Below are positions 11,514 to 24,500 of a stretch of DNA of 64,000 nucleotides, one piece after another (position 1 is the first letter of the stretch; every line of letters begins with the position of its first letter). Source of the DNA: Gonatopus flavifemur (lineage: Eukaryota; Arthropoda; Insecta; Hymenoptera; Dryinidae). Both the position numbers and the translations under genes were made by a program. The notes below the pieces were generated by a model, which saw nothing but the letters and a program-made list of their open reading frames with translations, was not told where the DNA came from and ran no database searches. Where the stretch lies: the NCBI GenBank assembly GCA_018340375.1, contig JAFFJZ010000055.1, forward strand, positions 372,001 to 436,000, read 5' to 3'.

Positions 11514-12146
11514 TCGAAAGTTCACCCTCCTCTGGCTGCTTTGGGCCTCGCTCGCCCGTTTTCCGTGTATCGAACGAGCGCCCTCGGAGTTTAAAGATAG
11601 CTGAGCGATCGCCGCTGGAGACGCGGATCTACGTTCCCGGGAACCCTCGCTTGACGAAATATGTTTCGTCTCATATCTAGTTCCCTTTTGAGCACAACTA
11701 CAACATCCAGAGCAACGGGATTCCGTAGGGACCCCCTCAGAACTCGATTCGCGGAAGCCTTCACGCTTATCCCGTGGATATCCCGGGAAACGTCTTTCGG
11801 AGCTCATTGATCGATCTCGATTACGCGAACTGCGATCGATTGATGGGTACCTTCGGTTAGGAGAAGGATATTTGTTCCTTGGGGGAGCATTACTGCGATC
11901 ATCGGGTCGCTTATCCCGTCGTTCCATCGATACCACGTATGTGTACGGTGAGGGAGATCTGCCTCGATAATCTGAACGATATCGATCTCTTGAATGGTCG
12001 TCGGATCGGGAGAAACGACCGTATGTGTCGCGAACATCCTCGTGTTTGGCCTGTATTCGGCTATAATGCGTGTCCGAGGGAAAATCTCCATCTGGGTGCC
12101 GTGATCGGTGATTATCGCGGTATGTCGGATAGTGAGGATAAGCCAT
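11511..12146 (-). pseudogene. gag: gag-like C-terminal frame, Arg/Ser-rich
   Basis: This 211-codon frame is extremely rich in Arg, Ser, Asp and Tyr (RS/RD/RY runs). Near residue 150 it has a short Cys cluster (CSGCCSC) that may be a degenerate zinc-binding site. It sits directly upstream of the protease and ends at 11511, where the pol frame is already open in the -1 register. That is the usual gag-pol arrangement of gypsy elements. The frame stays open for several codons upstream of the ATG at 12146. The capsid part expected for a full gag (normally 350-450 residues) is not visible upstream, so it is truncated or unrecognised. Assignment rests mainly on position and composition. Confidence 0.5.
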
Positions 12147-12597
12147 GCGATCTTGGCAGGCTGGGTAGTAGTAAGTAAATGACCAGTAAATCCACCTTTT
12201 GTTTTTTTTTCACAATTTTACTGACAAGTACACGTTCATGTCCAAACAAAACTAGAACTCTCACTTTCAGCACTATTTGTTGTTTATATTTGTGTTTAAT
12301 AATTTTCTTCTTGCCGGAGCTTTGAATACCTTTAATCTGGTTGACGGCACAACGCAGACAAATCAAATTTCGCGGGAATTTAGCAAACATGGCGGTATCT
12401 CAAGAACACGGATATGGAACTATACATGTGTTAATGAGAACATCATCGCCATCTGTGACAAATCGGCGCGTTAGGCGAAACTCAATCCCCCCTTAGGCTT
12501 TGGGTACCCTGGTCCTTTTCCGCAAGAGGGTGAAAACGGAGATACCATTGAAGCCAAGTTGACGATTAAATTAAGTTTGCCATAAATCGTACCGTAA
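12147..12597. other. Spacer between gag and satellite array
   Basis: This is where a 5' leader/LTR of the minus-strand retroelement would be expected, but no LTR or primer-binding site is recognisable. TTGGGTACCCTG at 12500-12511 has the same outermost 10 bases (inverted) as the terminal repeats of the THAP element at 29109. Confidence 0.35.
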
Positions 12598-15500
12598 TCA
12601 ACATCCGTAATCAAATCATATCTGTTCACCCCTGTACATCACGAGTTCCTTTTCGAGAACTCTTGTAGAAACATCCGTAATCAAATTATATCTGTTCACC
12701 TTGGTACGTTACGAGTTCCTTTCCGAAAACTCTCGTAGAAATATCTGTAATAAATAGGGGTGTGCGAGTAGCACTTTTTATCGGGTCGGGTCGGGTTCGG
12801 GTATTTGTATTTCTTTTCGGGTCGGGTCGGGTCGGGTACCCGATTCAATCGGGGTTTCCAAGTCGGGTACCCGAATATAATAAAATCGCTTGAGTTTAAT
12901 ATTTTCAACTTCTATTCGAAGTTGCCATTGCCGTTGATATTTTAAGGACAAATTGTCTTGAGCGATTGTAGGAATAAGGGGATTTCATATGAATTTAATT
13001 CTAATATGAAGAATGCCATATTCACTACAAGTCTATTAGGGTTGTTACTCCATGTAATTGATTATGCAGCGCATTAAGAAATCTCCAAATTGCTTCATGG
13101 AATATTTATATTTATTTTTTAATTCAATTAAAAAATATAATCACATTTATATCTCATAAATAATATATTATCTATTTTCTTATTTAGTAACCACATTATA
13201 GAATCTTAAATATCAATGAGAATAAATATTCTTCTTATAGATATCATTCTTTTTTCATATTTTTAAATTTGAATGGGGGGAGCACAACTCTTCCACTTGT
13301 TTTGTCAGCAATCTTGATCGGGTTGCTGTCACAATATTTTCTGCTAAGGAAAACGTTTGCTATATTTGAATTACCCGAATGTAATCGGGTACCCGGAAAA
13401 CTCGGGTAATTGAAAAACCCGACCCGACCCGACCCGATAAAAACCCGATGACTCGGGTACTCGCACACCCCTGGTAATAAACGTATATCTGGTTTTTCAC
13501 TCTTGGTACATTACGAGTTCCTTTTCGAGACCTCTCGTAGGAACATCCGTAATCTAATTATATCTGTTCACCTTTGTACATCACGAGTTGCTTTTCAAAA
13601 ACTCTCGTAGGAACATCCGTAATCAGATTATATCTGTTCACCTTTGAACATTACGGGTTTCTCTTCGAGAACTCTCGTAGGAACATCCGTAATCAAATTA
13701 TATCTGTTCACCTTTGTACATTACGAGTTTCTTTTCGAAAACTCTCGTAGAAATATCTGCAATAATCGTATATCTGGCTTTTCACTCTTTGTACATTACG
13801 GGTTCCTTTTCGAGAACTCTCGTAGAAATATCCGTAATCAAATTATATATGTTCACCTTTGTACATTACGGGTTTCTCTTCGAGAACTCTCGTGGAAACA
13901 TCCGTAATCAAATTATATCTGTTCACCTTTGTACATTACGAGTTTCTTTTCAAAAACTCTCGTAGAAATATCTGCAATGAACGTATATCTGGCTTTTCAC
14001 TCTTTGTACATTACGAGTTCCTTTTCGAGAACTCTTGTAGAAACATCCGTAATCAAATTATATCTGTTCACCTTTGTACATTACGGGTTTCTTTTCGGAA
14101 ACTCTCGTAGGAACATCCGTGATCAAATTATATCTGTTCACCTTTGTACATTACGAGTTTCTTTTCAAAAACTCTCGTAGAAATATCTGCAATGAACGTA
14201 TATCTGGCTTTTCACTCTTTGTACATTACGAGTTCCTTTTCGAGAACTCTTCTAGAAACATCCGTAATCAAATTATATCTGTTCACCTTTGTACATTACG
14301 GGTTTCTTTCCGGAAACTCTCGTAGACACATCCGTAATCAAATTATATCTGTTCACCTTTGTACATTACGAGTTTCTTTCCAGAAACTCTCGTAGAAACA
14401 TCCGTAATCAAATTATATCTGTTCACCTTTGTACATTACGGGTTTCTTTCCGGAAACTCTCGTAGACACATCCGTAATCAAATTATATATGTTCACCTTT
14501 GTACATTACGGGTTTCTTTTCGAAAACTCTCGTAGAAATATCTGCAATGAACGTATATCTGGCTTTTGACTCTTTGTACATTACGGGTTCCTTTTCGAGA
14601 ACTCTCGTAGAAACATCCGTAATCAAATTATATATGTTCACCTTTGTACATTACGGGTTTCTCTTCGAGAACTCTCGTAGAAACATCCGTCATCAAATTA
14701 TATCTGTTCACCTTTGTACATTACGAGTTTCTTTCCAGAAACTCTCGTAGAAACATCCGTAATCAAATTATATATGTTCACCTTTGTACATTACGGGTTT
14801 CTTTTCGAAAACTCTCCTAGAAATATCTGTGATAAACGTGTATCTGGCTTTTCACTCTTTGTACATTATGAGTTTCTTTTCGAAAACTCTCGTAGGAACA
14901 TCCGTAATCAAATTTCATCTGTTCACCTTTGTACATTACGGGTCTCTTTCCGAAAACTCTCGTAGACACATCCGTAATCAAATTATATCTGTTCACCTTT
15001 GTACATTACGAGTTTCTTTTCAAAAACTCTCGTAGAAATATCTGCAATGAACGTATATCGGGCTTTTCACTCTTTGTACATTACGAGTTCCTTTTCGAGA
15101 ACTCTTGTAGGAACATCCGTAATCAAATTTCATCTGTTCACCTTTGTACATTACGGGTCTCTTTCCGAAAACTCTCGTAGACACATCCGTAATCAAATTA
15201 TATCTGTTCACCTTTGTACATTACGAGTTTCTTTTCAAAAACTCTCGTAGAAATATCTGCAATGAACGTATATCTGGCTTTTCACTCTTTGTACATTACG
15301 AGTTGCTCTTCAAAAACTCTCGTAGAAATATCTGCAATTAACGTATATCTGGCTTTTCACTCTTTGTACATTACGGGTTCCTTTTCGAGAACTCTCGTAG
15401 ACACATCCGTGATCAAATTATATCTGTTCACCTTTGTACATTACGAGTTGCTTTTCAAAAACTCTCGTAGAAATATCTGCAATGAACGTATATCTGGCTT

Positions 15501-18500
15501 TTCACTCTTTGTACATTACGGGTTTCTTTTCGGAAACTCTCTTAGGAACATCCGTAATCAAATTATATCTGTTCACCTTTGTACATTACGGGTTTCTCTT
15601 CGAGAACTCTCGTAGAAACATCCGTAATCAAATTATATCTGTTCACCTTTGTACATTACGGGTTTCTTTTCGAAAACTCTCGTAGAAATATCTGTGATAA
15701 ACGTGTATCTGGCTTTTCACTCTTTGTACATTATGAGTTCCTTTTCGAGAACTCTTGTAGAAACATCCGTAATCAAATTATATCTGTTCACCTTTGTACA
15801 TTACGGGTTTCTTTTCGAAAACTCTCGTAGAAATATCTGCAATGAACGTATATCTGGCTTTTCACTCTTTGTACATTACGAGTTCCTTTTCGAGAACTCT
15901 TGTAGAAACATCCGTAATCAAATTATATCTGTTCACCTTTGTACATTACGGGTTTCTTTTCGAAAACTCTCGTAGGAACATCCGTAATCAAATTATATCT
16001 GTTCACCTTTGTACATTACGAGTTTCTTTTCAAAAACTCTCGTAGAAATATCTGCAATGAACGTATATCTGGCTTTTGACTCTTTGTACATTACGGGTTC
16101 CTTTTCGAGAACTCTCGTAGAAACATCCGTAATCAAATTATATATGTTCACCTTTGTACATTACGGGTTTCTCTTCGAGAACTCTCGTAGAAACATCCGT
16201 AATCAAATTATATCTGTTCACCTTTGTACATTACGAGTTTCTTTCCAGAAACTCTCGTAGAAACATCCGTAATCAAATTATATATGTTCACCTTTGTACA
16301 TTACGGGTTTCTTTTCGAAAACTCTCGTAGAAATATCTGTGATAAACGTGTATCTGGCTTTTCACTCTTTGTACATTATGAGTTTCTTTTCGAAAACTCT
16401 CGTAGGAACATCCGTAATCAAATTATATCTGTTCACCTTTGTACATTACGAGTTTCTTTTCAAAAACTCTCGTAGAAATATCTGCAATGAACGTATATCG
16501 GGCTTTTCACTCTTTGTACATTACGAGTTCCTTTTCGAGAACTCTTGTAGGAACATCCGTAATCAAATTTCATCTGTTCACCTTTGTACATTACGGGTCT
16601 CTTTCCGAAAACTCTCGTAGACACATCCGTAATCAAATTATATCTGTTCACCTTTGTACATTACGAGTTTCTTTTCAAAAACTCTCGTAGAAATATCTGC
16701 AATGAACGTATATCGGGCTTTTCACTCTTTGTACATTACGAGTTCCTTTTCGAGAACTCTTGTAGGAACATCCGTAATCAAATTTCATCTGTTCACCTTT
16801 GTACATTACGGGTCTCTTTCCGAAAACTCTCGTAGACACATCCGTAATCAAATTATATCTGTTCACCTTTGTACATTACGAGTTTCTTTTCAAAAACTCT
16901 CGTAGAAATATCTGCAATGAACGTATATCTGGCTTTTCACTCTTTGTACATTACGAGTTGCTCTTCAAAAACTCTCGTAGAAATATCTGCAATTAACGTA
17001 TATCTGGCTTTTCACTCTTTGTACATTACGGGTTCCTTTTCGAGAACTCTCGTAGACACATCCGTGATCAAATTATATCTGTTCACCTTTGTACATTACG
17101 AGTTGCTTTTCAAAAACTCTCGTAGAAATATCTGCAATGAACGTATATCTGGCTTTTCACTCTTTGTACATTACGGGTTTCTTTTCGGAAACTCTCTTAG
17201 GAACATCCGTAATCAAATTATATCTGTTCACCTTTGTACATTACGGGTTTCTCTTCGAGAACTCTCGTAGAAACATCCGTAATCAAATTATATCTGTTCA
17301 CCTTTGTACATTACGAGTTTCTTTCCAGAAACTCTCGTAGAAACATCCGTAATCAAATTATATATGTTCACCTTTGTACATTACGGGTTTCTTTTCGAAA
17401 ACTCTCGTAGAAATATCTGTGATAAACGTGTATCTGGCTTTTCACTCTTTGTACATTATGAGTTCCTTTTCGAGAACTCTTGTAGAAACATCCGTAATCA
17501 AATTATATCTGTTCACCTTTGTACATTACGGGTTTCTTTTCGAAAACTCTCGTAGGAACATCCGTAATCAAATTATATCTGTTCACCTTTGTACATTACG
17601 AGTTTCTTTTCAAAAACTCTCGTAGAAATATCTGCAATGAACGTATATCTGGCTTTTGACTCTTTGTACATTACGGGTTCCTTTTCGAGAACTCTCGTAG
17701 AAACATCCGTAATCAAATTATATATGTTCACCTTTGTACATTACGGGTTTCTTTTCGAAAACTCTCCTAGAAATATCTGTGATAAACGTGTATCTGGCTT
17801 TTCACTCTTTGTACATTATGAGTTTCTTTTCGAAAACTCTCGTAGGAACATCCGTAATCAAATTTCATCTGTTCACCTTTGTACATTACGGGTCTCTTTC
17901 CGAAAACTCTCGTAGACACATCCGTAATCAAATTATATCTGTTCACCTTTGTACATTACGAGTTTCTTTTCAAAAACTCTCGTAGAAATATCTGCAATGA
18001 ACGTATATCGGGCTTTTCACTCTTTGTACATTACGAGTTCCTTTTCGAGAACTCTTGTAGGAACATCCGTAATCAAATTTCATCTGTTCACCTTTGTACA
18101 TTACGGGTCTCTTTTCGAAAACTCTCGTAGGAACATCCGTAATCAAATTATATCTGTTCACCTTTGTACATTACGAGTTTCTTTTCAAAAACTCTCGTAG
18201 AAATATCTGCAATGAACGTATATCTGGCTTTTGACTCTTTGTACATTACGGGTTCCTTTTCGAGAACTCTCGTAGAAACATCCGTAATCAAATTATATAT
18301 GTTCACCTTTGTACATTACGGGTTTCTCTTCGAGAACTCTCGTAGAAACATCCGTAATCAAATTATATCTGTTCACCTTTGTACATTACGAGTTTCTTTC
18401 CAGAAACTCTCGTAGAAACATCCGTAATCAAATTATATATGTTCACCTTTGTACATTACGGGTTTCTTTTCGAAAACTCTCGTAGAAATATCTGTGATAA

Positions 18501-21500
18501 ACGTGTATCTGGCTTTTCACTCTTTGTACATTATGAGTTTCTTTTCGAAAACTCTCGTAGGAACATCCGTAATCAAATTATATCTGTTCACCTTTGTACA
18601 TTACGAGTTTCTTTTCAAAAACTCTCGTAGAAATATCTGCAATGAACGTATATCGGGCTTTTCACTCTTTGTACATTACGAGTTCCTTTTCGAGAACTCT
18701 TGTAGGAACATCCGTAATCAAATTTCATCTGTTCACCTTTGTACATTACGGGTCTCTTTCCGAAAACTCTCGTAGACACATCCGTAATCAAATTATATCT
18801 GTTCACCTTTGTACATTACGAGTTTCTTTTCAAAAACTCTCGTAGAAATATCTGCAATGAACGTATATCGGGCTTTTCACTCTTTGTACATTACGAGTTC
18901 CTTTTCGAGAACTCTTGTAGGAACATCCGTAATCAAATTTCATCTGTTCACCTTTGTACATTACGGGTCTCTTTCCGAAAACTCTCGTAGACACATCCGT
19001 AATCAAATTATATCTGTTCACCTTTGTACATTACGAGTTTCTTTTCAAAAACTCTCGTAGAAATATCTGCAATGAACGTATATCTGGCTTTTGACTCTTT
19101 GTACATTACGGGTTCCTTTTCGAGAACTCTCGTAGAAACATCCGTAATCAAATTATATATGTTCACCTTTGTACATTACGGGTTTCTCTTCGAGAACTCT
19201 CGTAGAAACATCCGTAATCAAATTATATCTGTTCACCTTTGTACATTACGAGTTGCTTTTCAAAAACTCTCGTAGAAATATCTGCAATGAACGTATATCT
19301 GGCTTTTGACTCTTTGTACATTACGGGTTCCTTTTCGAGAACTCTCGTAGAAACATCCGTAATCAAATTATATCTGTTCACCTTTGTACATTACGAGTTG
19401 CTTTTCAAAAACTCTCGTAGAAATATCTGCAATGAACGTATATCTGGCTTTTCACTCTTTGTACATTACGAGTTCCTTTTCGAGAACTCTTGTGGAAACA
19501 TCCGTAATCGAATTATATATGTTCACCTTTGTACATTACGGGTTTCTCTTCGAGAACTCTCGTAGAAACATCCGTAATCAAATTATATCTGTTCACCTTC
19601 GTACATTACGAGTTTCTTTCCAGAAACTCTTGTAGAAACATCCGTAATCAAATTATATCTGTTCACCTTTGTACATTACGAGTTTCTTTTCAAAAACTCT
19701 CGTAGAAATATCTGCAATGAACGTATATCGGGCTTTTCACTCTTTGTACATTACGAGTTCCTTTTCGAGAACTCTTGTAGGAACATCCGTAATCAAATTT
19801 CATCTGTTCACCTTTGTACATTACGGGTCTCTTTCCGAAAACTCTCGTAGACACATCCGTAATCAAATTATATCTGTTCACCTTTGTACATTACGAGTTT
19901 CTTTTCAAAAACTCTCGTAGAAATATCTGCAATGAACGTATATCTGGCTTTTCACTCTTTGTACATTACGAGTTGCTCTTCAAAAACTCTCGTAGAAATA
20001 TCTGCAATGAACGTATATCGGGCTTTTCACTCTTTGTACATTACGAGTTCCTTTTCGAGAACTCTTGTAGGAACATCCGTAATCAAATTTCATCTGTTCA
20101 CCTTTGTACATCACGGGTCTCTTTCCGAAAACTCTCGTAGACACATCCGTAATCAAATTATATCTGTTCACCTTTGTACATTACGAGTTTCTTTTCAAAA
20201 ACTCTCGTAGAAATATCTGCAATGAACGTATATCTGGCTTTTCACTCTTTGTACATTACGAGTTGCTCTTCAAAAACTCTCGTAGAAATATCTGCAATTA
20301 ACGTATATCTGGCTTTTCACTCTTTGTACATTACGGGTTCCTTTTCGAGAACTCTCGTAGACACATCCGTGATCAAATTATATCTGTTCACCTTTGTACA
20401 TTACGAGTTGCTTTTCAAAACTCTCGTAGAAATATCTGCAATGAACGTATATCTGGCTTTTCACTCTTTGTACATTACGGGTTTCTTTTCGGAAACTCTC
20501 TTAGGAACATCCGTAATCAAATTATATCTGTTCACCTTTGTACATTACGGGTTTCTCTTCGAGAACTCTCGTAGAAACATCCGTAATCAAATTATATCTG
20601 TTCACCTTTGTACATTACGAGTTTCTTTCCAGAAACTCTCGTAGAAACATCCGTAATCAAATTATATATGTTCACCTTTGTACATTACGGGTTTCTTTTC
20701 GAAAACTCTCGTAGAAATATCTGTGATAAACGTGTATCTGGCTTTTCACTCTTTGTACATTATGAGTTCCTTTTCGAGAACTCTTGTAGAAACATCCGTA
20801 ATCAAATTATATCTGTTCACCTTTGTACATTACGGGTTTCTTTTCGAAAACTCTCGTAGGAACATCCGTAATCAAATTATATCTGTTCACCTTTGTACAT
20901 TACGAGTTTCTTTTCAAAAACTCTCGTAGAAATATCTGCAATGAACGTATATCTGGCTTTTGACTCTTTGTACATTACGGGTTCCTTTTCGAGAACTCTC
21001 GTAGAAACATCCGTAATCAAATTATATATGTTCACCTTTGTACATTACGGGTTTCTTTTCGAAAACTCTCCTAGAAATATCTGTGATAAACGTGTATCTG
21101 GCTTTTCACTCTTTGTACATTATGAGTTTCTTTTCGAAAACTCTCGTAGGAACATCCGTAATCAAATTTCATCTGTTCACCTTTGTACATTACGGGTCTC
21201 TTTCCGAAAACTCTCGTAGACACATCCGTAATCAAATTATATCTGTTCACCTTTGTACATTACGAGTTTCTTTTCAAAAACTCTCGTAGAAATATCTGCA
21301 ATGAACGTATATCGGGCTTTTCACTCTTTGTACATTACGAGTTCCTTTTCGAGAACTCTTGTAGGAACATCCGTAATCAAATTTCATCTGTTCACCTTTG
21401 TACATTACGGGTCTCTTTCCGAAAACTCTCGTAGACACATCCGTAATCAAATTATATCTGTTCACCTTTGTACATTACGAGTTTCTTTTCAAAAACTCTC

Positions 21501-24500
21501 GTAGAAATATCTGCAATGAACGTATATCTGGCTTTTCACTCTTTGTACATTACGAGTTGCTCTTCAAAAACTCTCGTAGAAATATCTGCAATTAACGTAT
21601 ATCTGGCTTTTCACTCTTTGTACATTACGGGTTCCTTTTCGAGAACTCTCGTAGACACATCCGTGATCAAATTATATCTGTTCACCTTTGTACATTACGA
21701 GTTGCTTTTCAAAAACTCTCGTAGAAATATCTGCAATGAACGTATATCTGGCTTTTCACTCTTTGTACATTACGGGTTTCTTTTCGGAAACTCTCTTAGG
21801 AACATCCGTAATCAAATTATATCTGTTCACCTTTGTACATTACGGGTTTCTCTTCGAGAACTCTCGTAGAAACATCCGTAATCAAATTATATCTGTTCAC
21901 CTTTGTACATTACGGGTTTCTTTTCGAAAACTCTCGTAGAAATATCTGTGATAAACGTGTATCTGGCTTTTCACTCTTTGTACATTATGAGTTCCTTTTC
22001 GAGAACTCTTGTAGAAACATCCGTAATCAAATTATATCTGTTCACCTTTGTACATTACGGGTTTCTTTTCGAAAACTCTCGTAGGAACATCCGTAATCAA
22101 ATTATATCTGTTCACCTTTGTACATTACGAGTTTCTTTTCAAAAACTCTCGTAGAAATATCTGCAATGAACGTATATCTGGCTTTTGACTCTTTGTACAT
22201 TACGGGTTCCTTTTCGAGAACTCTCGTAGAAACATCCGTAATCAAATTATATATGTTCACCTTTGTACATTACGGGTTTCTCTTCGAGAACTCTCGTAGA
22301 AACATCCGTAATCAAATTATATCTGTTCACCTTTGTACATTACGAGTTGCTTTTCAAAAACTCTCGTAGAAATATCTGCAATGAACGTATATCTGGCTTT
22401 TCACTCTTTGTACATTACGGGTTTCTTTTCGGAAACTCTCTTAGGAACATCCGTAATCAAATTATATCTGTTCACCTTTGTACATTACGGGTTTCTCTTC
22501 GAGAACTCTCGTAGAAACATCCGTAATCAAATTATATCTGTTCACCTTTGTACATTACGGGTTTCTTTTCGAAAACTCTCGTAGAAATATCTGTGATAAA
22601 CGTGTATCTGGCTTTTCACTCTTTGTACATTATGAGTTTCTTTTCGAAAACTCTCGTAGGAACATCCGTAATCAAATTATATCTGTTCACCTTTGTACAT
22701 TACGAGTTTCTTTTCAAAAACTCTCGTAGAAATATCTGCAATGAACGTATATCGGGCTTTTCACTCTTTGTACATTACGAGTTCCTTTTCGAGAACTCTT
22801 GTAGGAACATCCGTAATCAAATTTCATCTGTTCACCTTTGTACATTACGGGTCTCTTTCCGAAAACTCTCGTAGACACATCCGTAATCAAATTATATCTG
22901 TTCACCTTTGTACATTACGAGTTTCTTTTCAAAAACTCTCGTAGAAATATCTGCAATGAACGTATATCGGGCTTTTCACTCTTTGTACATTACGAGTTCC
23001 TTTTCGAGAACTCTTGTAGGAACATCCGTAATCAAATTTCATCTGTTCACCTTTGTACATTACGGGTCTCTTTCCGAAAACTCTCGTAGACACATCCGTA
23101 ATCAAATTATATCTGTTCACCTTTGTACATTACGAGTTTCTTTTCAAAAACTCTCGTAGAAATATCTGCAATGAACGTATATCTGGCTTTTGACTCTTTG
23201 TACATTACGGGTTCCTTTTCGAGAACTCTCGTAGAAACATCCGTAATCAAATTATATATGTTCACCTTTGTACATTACGGGTTTCTCTTCGAGAACTCTC
23301 GTAGAAACATCCGTAATCAAATTATATCTGTTCACCTTTGTACATTACGAGTTGCTTTTCAAAAACTCTCGTAGAAATATCTGCAATGAACGTATATCTG
23401 GCTTTTGACTCTTTGTACATTACGGGTTCCTTTTCGAGAACTCTCGTAGAAACATCCGTAATCAAATTATATCTGTTCACCTTTGTACATTACGAGTTGC
23501 TTTTCAAAAACTCTCGTAGAAATATCTGCAATGAACGTATATCTGGCTTTTCACTCTTTGTACATTACGAGTTCCTTTTCGAGAACTCTTGTGGAAACAT
23601 CCGTAATCGAATTATATATGTTCACCTTTGTACATTACGGGTTTCTCTTCGAGAACTCTCGTAGAAACATCCGTAATCAAATTATATCTGTTCACCTTCG
23701 TACATTACGAGTTTCTTTCCAGAAACTCTTGTAGAAACATCCGTAATCAAATTATATCTGTTCACCTTTGTACATTACGAGTTTCTTTTCAAAAACTCTC
23801 GTAGAAATATCTGCAATGAACGTATATCGGGCTTTTCACTCTTTGTACATTACGAGTTCCTTTTCGAGAACTCTTGTAGGAACATCCGTAATCAAATTTC
23901 ATCTGTTCACCTTTGTACATTACGGGTCTCTTTCCGAAAACTCTCGTAGACACATCCGTAATCAAATTATATCTGTTCACCTTTGTACATTACGAGTTTC
24001 TTTTCAAAAACTCTCGTAGAAATATCTGCAATGAACGTATATCTGGCTTTTGACTCTTTGTACATTACGGGTTCCTTTTCGAGAACTCTCGTAGAAACAT
24101 CCGTAATCAAATTATATCTGTTCACCTTTGTACATTACGAGTTGCTTTTCAAAAACTCTCGTAGAAATATCTGCAATGAACGTATATCTGGCTTTTCACT
24201 CTTTGTACATTACGAGTTCCTTTTCGAGAACTCTTGTGGAAACATCCGTAATCGAATTATATATGTTCACCTTTGTACATTACGGGTTTCTCTTCGAGAA
24301 CTCTCGTAGAAACATCCGTAATCAAATTATATCTGTTCACCTTCGTACATTACGAGTTTCTTTCCAGAAACTCTTGTAGAAACATCCGTGATCAAATTAT
24401 ATCTGTTCACCTTTGTACATTACGAGTTGCTTTTCAAAAACTCTCGTAGAAATATCTGCAATGAACGTATATCTGGCTTTTCACTCTTTGTACATTACGG

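Larger units (their letters stand above)
7210..12146 (-). mobile_element. Gypsy/errantivirus-type LTR retroelement, internal region, decayed
   Basis: From 12146 downwards this holds a gag-like frame and then pol with protease, reverse transcriptase, RNase H and integrase in that order, which is the gypsy (Metaviridae) order. The block is more GC-rich than its surroundings. I could not recognise LTRs, a primer-binding site or a polypurine tract, so the ends are those of the coding traces. Known damage is a frameshift just before the RT active site and two stops in the integrase tail. Confidence 0.85.

Noticed and set aside
7210..12146. Assigning LTRs and a tRNA primer site to the gypsy-type element
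   Set aside because: I compared 6396-7209 with 12147-12600 by eye and found no shared direct repeat and no convincing primer-binding site.
12755..13473. GGGTC/GACCC pentamers as telomeric or G4 repeats
   Set aside because: They lie just inside the ends of a hAT-like element with an exact target duplication and are mirrored at both ends, so they are part of that element.
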